Part shown: piece by piece, positions 21,749 through 28,821 of the stretch
How the letters are laid out: each line of letters opens with the position of its first letter
How positions within the stretch are numbered: the stretch's first letter is position 1
Source of the DNA: Aporrectodea caliginosa
Taxonomy: Eukaryota > Annelida > Clitellata > Crassiclitellata > Lumbricidae
DNA length: 64,000 nucleotides
Assembly: GCA_020284085.1 (NCBI GenBank)
Contig: JACEVL010000062.1
Span: 3,031,110 to 3,095,109, forward strand
Direction of reading: 5' to 3'
Notes under the pieces: model-generated
The model's input: only the letters and a program-made list of their open reading frames with translations
Databases searched by the model: none
Told to the model about the DNA's origin: nothing
Program-made: the position numbers and the translations under genes

Positions 21749-23160
21749 TGAAGAGATCAGCATTAGTATTTTAGAGTTCAGTTTCACCTTTTGACCCTAT
21801 CACACAGACAGAAAGAAACAGCTGCAGCCAAGCACGGCGTGGGAAGAGTGCCCGAGCTAGGCAGGCAGAAACGAAGGAGGCAGGGATGGGTGATGATGTG
21901 GTGGGGGTCACGGCTAACAAGCCTTCTTTAACCCTGTGACTTGACTTCAAATTATTCATGGTCTAACAAGTGCAACCAACTTACACGTACGCCTAGAATG
22001 GTCTGTAAACCGCGTGATATCTGGTTGGACAGCGTCTTATACATGCGAGCAAATAGCTTGTAATAAATAATTAAGCATTTTGTTGCAGAGGTGAAATTCG
22101 TCATAGCAGCCCTTTCAATGCTGCTATTGCGAATATAGCCTACTTACGTACGTATACTAGATTTACTTTTACCTGTATTTGTATACTTTGACCAGGTAAT
22201 TTGAATGTCACTTTCTGCTGTTATAATAGACAAATTAGACAAATTAAGCGTTTTTGGCCAATGCTGTTGATTAGATCAGAATTGATTGTGCTTGAAACTT
22301 GTTTTGCCTATGTTGTTGATTAGATTAGATTGATAATCTTACGTGTCGCCGTCCTCGTCCTGTGCAAAGAGAGCAGGGTCCACGAACGGTGTGTCTTCTG
22401 GCACGTCATCATCATCTTCAATGGTACAAGTTTCCATGGCGGTCGTCACGAGGCTCTCCTCATCCGACTTGTTTCGATCTTCCTCGTAGCCCAACTGAGT
22501 GGGAAACATTGATAAGGTCCTTTGTCCCGGTGATGATTGTCTGACAACTGTCATTGGATCCACAAATGTTCCACTGCCAAATGCCCTTTGTTCTGGTGAT
22601 GATCGACAGTCAAATGTCATTGGCTCCATAAATGTTCCACTGCCAAGTGTCCTCTGTTCCGGTGATGGTTGTCTGGCAACTGTCACTGGAACCACAGACG
22701 TTCCACTGCCAAATGTACTTCGTTCCGTTGATGAGCGACGGTCAAATGTCATTGGCTCCATAAATGTTCCACTGCCAAGTGTCCAGTGTTCTGGTGATGG
22801 TTGTCTGGCACCTGTCACCTGATCCATATATGTTCCACTGCCAAACGTCGTCTGTTCCGGTGATGGTTTTTCCATCGTGTGCCCCGGGTTTCGTTGTGCC
22901 ATAGCATGTGATCTAAACTCACCTACTGGTCTTCCAGTATATCCACCTTGCGTTTTCCAATCCCTGTTATACTCTGTTGGAGGAAGCGTTGATCGGACTG
23001 GACGACATCCGTCTGTTTCTGTGACGCCTTGGACCTGTCTTCCAGCCGAAGATCTCGTAATTCCACCTCTGGACGGTCCTTCCATCTCGCTCCTTTCAAA
23101 GTAATCTGGGAAACTGTCTGATTCAAGATTTGAACGCGGAGATGGTGTTCTTTTCGCCAT
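17834..23160 (-). CDS. NFKBIA-like: IkB-family NF-kB inhibitor, complete four-exon gene (491 aa)
   Basis: Joining minus-strand exons 23160-22343, 19854-19529, 18812-18721 and 18073-17834 gives an unbroken 491-codon frame with correct phases and GT-AG borders. Residues 1-272 are low-complexity with five 22-aa repeats (99-208, each around GSGTF) and an acidic run IEDDDDVPED before the ankyrin domain. From residue 268 come six ankyrin repeats: DGDTNLHLAIISE, KQTPLHLATIRRQ, RGNTPLHIACENGHLN, NYKGQTCLHLAASKNQ, GCTILHRAVISSN and GYTALHFAYLTQQ. The order and wording closely parallel vertebrate IkB-alpha. Family function: masking Rel/NF-kB in the cytoplasm until signal-induced degradation. A canonical DSGxxS phosphodegron is not seen, which is odd for an inducible IkB. 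A Bcl-3-like or other IkB paralogue is the alternative. Confidence 0.93.
18290..18605. repeat. Imperfect ~16-bp minisatellite in IkB intron 3
   Basis: Variants of AGGTGAGAACACAGAT recur roughly 18-20 times with unit length drifting between 13 and 20 bp. The Cys/Leu/Ser-rich minus ORFs across this stretch are by-products. It lies wholly in the intron between exons 3 and 4. Confidence 0.85.
18721..18812 (-). CDS. NFKBIA-like: IkB gene exon 3: ankyrin repeat 4 (92-nt exon)
   Basis: This is too short to show as a long ORF. Acceptor gtttatag|GTCAG and donor AAAAG|gttaat bound 92 nt that read GQTCLHLAASKNQLDVIRYL and then MENCRLNVNQK, joining exon 2 (phase 1) and exon 4 (phase 0) without a break. 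The sequence parallels the GHTCLHLAS repeat of IkB-alpha. Confidence 0.92.
18925..19115 (-). mobile_element. LINE 3' fragment in IkB intron 2
   Basis: Its minus-strand tail (AATAC)n-AAATGCTTAAATAC lies at 18925 and the body continues GCGCTTCTGAACGGTTCAC. It then runs collinear with the interrupted copy at 15522-15700. This uninterrupted copy shows what the 14785/15522 site looked like before insertion. It is non-coding debris. Confidence 0.78.
19366..19475. promoter_or_regulatory. Tandem GGGAAATTCC-type (kB-consensus) array in IkB intron 2
   Basis: Three perfect kB decamers lie at 19387-19396 (GGGAAATTCC), 19400-19409 (GGGGAATTCC) and 19413-19422 (GGGAAATTCC), spaced exactly 13 bp start to start. 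Degenerate units with GGAAATGTCCGGGGG flank them on both sides. The consensus GGGRNWYYCC binds Rel/NF-kB; placement 54 bp past the IkB exon-2 donor suggests a feedback enhancer. The alternative is that the array is a terminal repeat of a MULE-like element of the kind seen at 5956-6717, giving kB sites by chance. Binding is unproven. Confidence 0.45.
19529..19854 (-). CDS. NFKBIA-like: IkB gene exon 2: ankyrin repeats 1-3
   Basis: The acceptor is ctgtctacag|GAACC and the donor AACTATAAAG|gtttga (phase 1). It encodes residues 273-382: the first three ankyrin repeats with TPLHLA and TPLHIA cores. The loop after repeat 3 (ELTSSCPASVMTSDDLGFNA) matches the extended insertion between repeats 3 and 4 in IkB-alpha, which is why I call it IkB and not a generic ankyrin protein. 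Confidence 0.94.
20153..20229 (+). repeat. 19-bp minisatellite, about four copies, IkB intron 1
   Basis: The unit CCCCATTGAGGAGGAATAA is repeated almost perfectly about four times, with the first copy slightly diverged (GGAATAG). It is intronic and non-coding. Confidence 0.9.
20309..20748. mobile_element. 440-bp MITE-like element with long TIRs, IkB intron 1
   Basis: The left end GTGACGCTAGGGGTCAAAAC (20310) mirrors the right end, which read inverted gives GTGAAGCCAGGGGTCAAAAC, both followed by CCGTC. No clear target duplication was found, so the superfamily is open. The interior is AT-rich with no coding signal. Confidence 0.62.
21340..21605 (+). pseudogene. LINE 3' fragment, IkB intron 1
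   Basis: The plus strand encodes FKFKLKTHLFQLPDTHRSIL followed by a stop, the F..KLKT.LF ending of CR1/L2-type ORF2. A non-coding stretch with GGCGCTTTAGAAGTTTTTCG and a short (ATTAG)n tail near 21592-21607 follows. It is 5'-truncated; only about 25 codons remain. Confidence 0.6.
21654..21746 (+). repeat. (TG)n microsatellite, ~93 bp
   Basis: Forty-six or so uninterrupted TG units in IkB intron 1. Likely polymorphic; (TG)n can adopt Z-form DNA. Confidence 0.97.
22013..22330. other. Rest of IkB intron 1, nothing recognised
   Basis: Unique-looking AT-rich intronic sequence next to the exon-1 donor with no element or motif I could name. Confidence 0.4.
22343..23160 (-). CDS. NFKBIA-like: IkB gene exon 1: N-terminal regulatory region with 22-aa repeats
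   Basis: The ATG at 23160-23158 (MAKRTPSPRS) opens a 273-codon segment. I chose it because it is the first in-frame Met and the frame is coding-like throughout. Residues 99-208 are five 22-residue units (66 bp each) beginning P/S-S-P/T-E and centred on GSGTF; a sixth partial unit follows (SSPGQRTL). SP dipeptides recur, suggesting proline-directed phosphorylation sites (inference). The exon ends in phase 2 at GAC AC|gtaaga, so T273 is split; the next exon completes DGDTNLHLAII. Confidence 0.92.
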
Positions 23161-23572
23161 TGCTTTCGATGAGTTGTCCTATTATGACGATTGTTTTCAC
23201 CTGCTTAGTGCTTCAGTTTGTCCAATACAGAGAGAAATAATTATTATGACAATTTAACAATCCAACAGTAACTATCTGCTGCTATTTCACGTGCAGATGG
23301 ATAATTCAATCGTTTAGTCGAATACTTCGGTTTTTAATACAAAAGCGTGATTTTTCATGACAAAATTAACTTAACTGACAACATTCTACTCGACGCAGCT
23401 GACATTAGAAAAAACCCAAAAGCAGCATGATTGTGTTCGAAAATTTCTATGGGTAATCTTTCAATGTGAATTTTTTCCGTCGGAAAAACCCAATGCAGAA
23501 TATTTTCTCGCGTATGACCTAGCCAATACAATAAGCTGGTAATAGCAATCGCGCTGTTGTAGAGAGACCTAT

Positions 23573-23640
23573 ATATTTATTTCATAATAAATATATAGGC
23601 CTATATATTTATTTCATAATAAATATATAGGCCTATATGT
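23573..23640. repeat. Duplicated 36-bp AT palindrome separated by AGGCCT
   Basis: TATATATTTATTTCATAATA followed by AATATATA is nearly self-complementary. It occurs twice, each copy followed by GGCCTATA. Each unit could form a hairpin. It lies about 0.4 kb upstream of the IkB ATG. Confidence 0.75.
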
Positions 23641-23976
23641 ATAGGCTAGTATATACGTTGATGCGTAGCCTATAAGCTTACTGTATAAGTTATACATAGG
23701 CCTACCCATTTCAAACCTGTACGGATTTTACAAGATAACTTACGCACAATATTTCCAGCGGCGACTATCATGGTGACGATATATCGTTACAAGTGAAAAT
23801 TCTATTTAACTGCGCACAGTTACAAAATTGCAAAATTCATAGACAAATGCATGTCACAAGACTTAAACAAAATTTTATTAGTGCACAACAGTTTTGTTTT
23901 GCATGTGGTAAACATTGGGTAGGCCTATATCGTTGGAGTTAAAGTTTTGGTCAGCTCGGCAGCTGACGGTTGAATT

Positions 23977-23986
23977 GGGAAATTCC
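23977..23986. promoter_or_regulatory. Perfect kB site 817 bp upstream of the IkB start codon
   Basis: GGGAAATTCC matches the NF-kB/Rel consensus on both strands. IkB genes in many animals are induced by NF-kB through such sites (established for vertebrate IkB-alpha and Drosophila cactus), so an autoregulatory role is plausible. A single decamer can occur by chance; the promoter start is unknown. Confidence 0.45.
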
Positions 23987-24140
23987 ACAATTTCTCTCGA
24001 CAAATCAAATGGTTTTGAAAGCGGTAGCGACCATGTCTTGTAAAGGGATCAATAGGGCGTTCTAAATGCATTAGCCTAAGTCTAAGCCAAACTTTAACTC
24101 CATCTGATGTTGGATTAGACGAATTAGATCTGCACCACAA

Positions 24141-25640
24141 TCGAAATCTCAGTAGGCTTTATTTTTGATAAGAACCAATGACAGGTCCGAAAAAGCTAAA
24201 ATCTTTCGGGCGTTCGGCCAAGGTCAAATCTTCGATAGTATGTACGATGCAGTCAATTATTTAGGCCCGACTTAAACGCAAAAACGAGCTTTAGACTTAT
24301 AAATTACTCAGCCAATTTATATCAAACGTGAAGTAGTGCATCTCACGTGTGAAATATCTGGATGCCTGTGCCTTACATGTATAATGCATGTAGGCCATCG
24401 GTCTATGCTAAAGCGAAGATTTGCATTACATAATTATGGAGATGGGGAATGGATTGATGGAAGTCCTCTGTGGCGCCAGGGTTTACTGGGTATAAGTATT
24501 TTCTGCACTTAAAATACCAATCGAAGAAAACATGCTGCAGGGTTAATTATTTACGTGCGCTAGAATTAAGAGGAAGGGTTTGAGGCTGACTGGGTTTGTC
24601 TGGGTATAGTCCCCGGAGTCAGTCGATATAGTTAAGGAATTACCGACTGACTAGTAGTCTTGGCTTGGGTATAAACACAGAATTAGGCAAATAAACAAGC
24701 AGATGACTGCCCTGGATTGAAGAAAACGAGAGTCATGGTTTAGTAGGCTACTGCTAACGTGGTTGGCTTATATGTGTGAAACCCTATGAGATATATGTAA
24801 TTGGTCCTTGCTGCAGGTGGATGTCACAAATACCAAAAACCATGCTAAAAGCCATCTGCCTCATTGCCTTTTCTAACTGCCCGCTTTTGAATATGCTTCC
24901 TCGGCTGTGTATACATTCGTGCTGGCAGCATCGCTTCTCCCGAAAAGGGTTGCATGATCCGGATCCCTATATAAAGGGCAAAATGCTCCCATGCTCTCAT
25001 TGGGGAGGGGGCTTTGGGTAATGGTAACACTGGCGAGAAGATGCAACGGACGCGGGATCGTACCCCGCTACCCTCCCTAAGGTCTACTCAGCCTTTTTAT
25101 TCGCCAGATGGCGTTAAAAGAAATGAGCAGTAGGGTGTGATGGGCGCCTTGCATGGCGGCCAAACAGTTAAATTCGCCTCCTGTAATGACTTGTGATCAT
25201 CCGTTCATACTATGAATTGCAATCATACTGCGTACTTGTCAGTTTGAAAATATTAAACGAAGATTATTATTATAATTATGAGGATGGACTTTTCTCAGAA
25301 AAGATCGAGTGTGAAATCTCTTGACGGAAACCGGTATGCATTGAGTTAGGGCCTACTTGCTAAGACACGATATATCATCGTGTCTTAACCTAAGAAGGTT
25401 GGAAAATTAAGTATTGCTGAATGCTTCAATTATAGGCCCGGCTCTGCTATTTTCTCTCACTGCTTTTTATGTTACATATTTAGTAAGAAAGTAAGTAAAT
25501 TCTTACTTAACCAATAATAAATGCTAACCGCATTTCGCGTACACAATACAATGTCATTAGTTAAGAGTAAACCATCCTTACAATAAAATATGTCTACGAG
25601 CCAAACCTTCTGCAGCATGCGGCGGGTATTATCTAAAGAC
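24141..25640. other. No gene recognised upstream of IkB (1.5 kb)
   Basis: The IkB promoter-distal region has short ORFs only. A small inverted pair AGTCAGTCG / CGACTGACT-like lies near 24620-24650. No element termini or exon were identified. Confidence 0.35.
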
Positions 25641-25644
25641 AACC

Positions 25645-25646
<2 letters not shown>

Positions 25647-25686
<40 letters not shown>
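25647..25686. repeat. (AT)n microsatellite, ~38 bp
   Basis: A run of alternating AT just outside the hAT element at 25768. Confidence 0.95.
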
Positions 25687-25688
<2 letters not shown>

Positions 25689-25950
25689 TATTGTGGGCTC
25701 TAGGACGCAGTGAATGTATATGATATAAGAAACTTATTATATATCGGGTTTCATGGAGGGGTAGCTACAGTGTTTTAGTTGTCAAAAACTAACTGGGGGG
25801 TCGAAAATTTTGCAGATTTCGAAGGTACACGATCACAGGTCTAAATTAAATTTTAATGTTGTTAATTTTATGAAACAACTGACGACTCTTGAGATATCTT
25901 AGTTTCTTCTTTAAATTTATCTATGCGACATAACAAAGGAATTACATAAT

Positions 25951-26120
25951 CATAGGGGCGTAGCCAGGAAAAAAATTTCAGAGGGGGTTTTAACTTTTAA
26001 GTTTTCGGGGTTTTCCATTGGAAACGGTCGCATTTTTCTACATATTTAATTTTTAATATCATGATAATGCATTTATTTTGGGGGGTTGAACCTGTAAAAT
26101 CACCCCTAAAAACGCCCATG
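25951..26120. mobile_element. 170-bp MITE, family A copy nested in hAT
   Basis: It begins CATAGGGGCGTAGCCAGG and ends ACGCCCATG. Interior blocks (GGGGGTTTTAACTTT, TTTTCCATTGGAAACGGTCG) are the reverse complement of those in the copy at 16564-16734. No target duplication is evident here, unlike the other copy. Confidence 0.72.
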
Positions 26121-26210
26121 CATGACCACATAGACAAAACACCTGGTTTTTGGAAAGTAATTCAATAACACAAACCATAATGCATAGGTTCTTACACTAT
26201 ACCCGGTAGT

Positions 26211-26582
26211 TTACAAAAATAATTTTGGACTATGTTTTGTAATTTCTTTTTTCTTTGGTAACCCAGTGGCTTTGTCAAAAGCACCATGTCTGCCAGCTTT
26301 AAGACAAGAAATAACATATTTTTCTACATTCCATGCAGCTAGAGGTGGACCATTGATGCCAATCATCAACAGATCATTCACTGAACTCACCAGAAGCCTG
26401 TTTCTTCCACTAGTGTGACATAAATTCATCTGACTGAATCCTCTTTCACACTCAGCAGATGAAACAGGTAGAACTTCCAACAAAGTAATAAGTAGCTGTA
26501 ATTTCTGCCTAAGCATTAAACCATCGCTCTTTTTAAGCATAGAATATTCAAGCAAAACATCAGCTGCGTCAGAATTACTCAT
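26211..26582 (-). pseudogene. hAT transposase C-terminal dimerisation domain fragment
   Basis: About 123 codons on the minus strand end in a stop. The core LLITLLEVLPVSSAECERGF, then SQMNLCHTSGRNRLLVSSVN, fits the hATC dimerisation motif (P-SS-ECERGFS-MN--....R..L....v..L). The catalytic RNase-H-like part is missing. The reading is undamaged, which suggests recent loss of the N-terminal part or a fairly young insertion. Confidence 0.82.
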
Positions 26583-26969
26583 TCCAAACTCTACTCAATG
26601 CAATATGTCTTTCTCCACACACTAAATAGCCTCAACCATGTGCTCGAAGAGGAAAAGGAAATAAACGTGTTACAGAAATTGGCTTTCACCTTAATTACAT
26701 GTATGTAGGCTGGTTCTCCGCTCTCAGTCACAAACAATAACAGTAAGTAAGTAACTAATTTACTTAAAAGTAAAGGAATTGGGCTATATATTCTTTTGTA
26801 CTTGATGACAGAGCAACAGCCGGGGGGGTCAAGACCTGACCCCCCAGCATCTTTTCAGTTACTTAGCTGAGGGGGTTGGAAAAAGAACTGGGGGGGTTGA
26901 ACCCCCCAACCCCCCCGACAACTAAAACACTGGGTAGCTAGCAGCCCATGCAAACTGTGTGTGGAATCA

Positions 26970-27227
26970 TTAATTAATGATGGCTGAAAAAAGACGGAAG
27001 TCAGCGTTCTGGCATAGTTGTTCATAGCTTAGACAGGGAGTCCTGGAGTCGGGATATATCACAACCGGACCATCCGTCGCATTATGGCCTGGAGTCAGGC
27101 TCACCCCTCCTGTCCCAGTATATCCCACAAAGCCCCCGCCACAAGGGGCCACCGTCCACGTATTGCATCCGTGACACCGCAGTTGCACTAACAACATCCC
27201 GAAAATATATCCATGTTTCAGCCGCAT
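26970..27227 (-). other. 85-codon minus ORF, possible secreted/CUB-like start
   Basis: It starts MRLKHGYIFGMLLVQLRCHG, with a short hydrophobic stretch, then CGGGFVGYTGTGGVSLTPGH, reminiscent of a CUB-domain opening, with several Cys. No good donor or neighbouring exon was found, so it may be chance or a gene fragment. Confidence 0.22.
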
Positions 27228-27514
27228 GATCTGTTCACATCCTCTAGAGTCTAGACAGCCATGTTCACAGTGCTGTTAAGGGATTCCTAAAATATGCGCT
27301 TTTTAGGCCTACATTTCTTTCAGTTATTGCTCCCAAAATACAGAATCATATGACGCTGTGTACAAATATATAGGCTATCTGGGATGCAAAGGACAGACTT
27401 ATGCAGAAAGAACCGAAATCCCGCTTACTAGTGCAGTGTCACTAGCCATATTTGACAACCAATCGATTAGAAGTGATGGTATACATAGTCCTTAACAATA
27501 GTGGAGGAACGTGC

Positions 27515-27980
27515 CTGTGCATTTTTCTCCAGTCATTTCAAGTTGATGTAAAAGTGTCGTTTTCGGTTCCAATTTGAAGGTTATGGTCTATAGATCAATA
27601 ATGGTCCGAGGGGAAAGCATTCTGATAAAAAATTGAAGCATGGGGGCTCGAAAAAATCCCTCTGGCTTATGGGAAATATGTGTATTTTCTCCAGTCATTT
27701 CAAATAGATGCAAAAGTTTCTTTTCAGTACCAATTTGAAGGTAATGGTTTCTAGATCAATTTACTCCGAGGGGAAAGCATTCAGATGAAAAATGAAGCGT
27801 GGGGGTTCGAAACACCTCCGGGCCTCCGGCCTTTGCGAAATATGTGGATTTTACTCCATTCATTTCAAATAGATGCAAACGTTTCTTTTTCAGTACCAAT
27901 TTTGAAGGTAATGGTCTATAGATCAATTTAGTCCGAGGGGAAAGCATTCCGATAAAAAAATTAAGCGTGGGGGTTCGATG
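27515..27980 (+). repeat. Three-copy tandem repeat, ~160-bp unit
   Basis: Each unit contains CAGTCATTTCAA or its variant, GTACCAATTTGAAGGTAATG, TCTAGATCAAT, CGAGGGGAAAGCATTC and GTGGGGGTTCGA. Units start near 27525, 27683 and 27855. Divergence of the units suggests an old local duplication, satellite-like in size. It is non-coding. Confidence 0.85.
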
Positions 27981-28165
27981 ACGATTACGACGATGATGAT
28001 GATGCTAATGTTGATGATGACGAAGACCCCTATAATGATGAATGATGATGATGATGATAGTGATGATGACAATTACGATGATGATGATTGCTGATGCTGA
28101 TGATGCTAATGTTGATTATGACAACGACAACAATAATGACGATGATGACGATGATAATATAATAC
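27978..28165 (+). repeat. (GAT/GAC)n imperfect microsatellite
   Basis: Degenerate GATGAT, GATGAC and AATGAT triplets directly follow the third 160-bp unit. The poly-Met/Asp ORF here is an artefact. Confidence 0.9.
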
Positions 28166-28262
28166 GATGCAAATGTAAGTTGCTAATGCACTCTTTGCAA
28201 AGTTCAGACAAACCCTCCTATCATTTGGACCGGTTGTTTTGAAACAGTCATCGTGGTATGCC

Positions 28263-28767
28263 AGGGTTGCATTTAATTATTATGCATAGGCGTAGCTACA
28301 TTGAGGCACGAGGAGGCAGTTGCCTCCTCTTGCCTTTTTTGGGTTATATACTGAAACTTCCATTGGCTAATGACTCCAATGACCACGATTTTATCAATTG
28401 TCTGTGAAGTTGCCTCCTCTTCAATTTAAGTCTCGCTACGTGCCTGATTATATGTCTGGGTTGCATTTAATCATGCCCGGGTTGTGCAAGCAAACCCCGT
28501 AGCACCCTACGACACGAACGTCTCACGGCTCTCGCTTTAATTTCCATCTAGCGAGGTTTTGTGTAGTTTATTTTGTTAGTCGCTTGATGTCGCTTTGTAG
28601 TCGTTAGAGGAAGCAACTTCACAGACAATAGGCAAAATCGTGGTCATTGGAGTCATTAGCCAATGGAAGTTTCAGAATATATAGTCTAAAAAAGCAAGAG
28701 GAGGCAACTGCCTCCTCGTGCCTCAATGTAGCTACGCCTATGCATATAATTAAATGCAACCCTGCTT
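28263..28767. mobile_element. Fold-back arrangement of two inverted MITE copies (family B)
   Basis: The left copy (28285-28446, 162 bp) runs CATAGGCGTAGCTACATTG ... GCTACGTGCCTG. An inverted second copy (about 28607-28742) ends GTAGCTACGCCTATG. The inversion extends past the MITE ends into GGGTTGCATTTAATTAT (28264 and, inverted, 28746-28764). A third GGGTTGCATTTAAT lies at about 28461. The arms would pair over about 140 bp with a spacer of about 160 bp. An intact single copy with a target duplication is at 33362-33518. Confidence 0.75.
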
Positions 28768-28821
28768 AACTGGCTGGAGATTTATTACAGTATGCGCATT
28801 GTTAAGTTTCTAACGTAACAA

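Larger units (their letters stand above)
25768..26932. mobile_element. hAT element (1.17 kb) retaining transposase C-terminus
   Basis: Ends read CAGTGTTTTAGTTGTC at both sides in inverted orientation (16-bp perfect TIR). GGTAGCTA is duplicated exactly at 25760-25767 and 26933-26940. Inside, a minus-strand hAT transposase tail (26582-26211) survives, and a family A MITE (25951-26120) is nested. The element is an internally deleted derivative of an autonomous hAT. Confidence 0.92.

Noticed and set aside
22499..23104. Plus-strand ORFs of 75-107 codons opposite IkB exon 1
   Set aside because: Shadows of the repetitive coding exon on the other strand.
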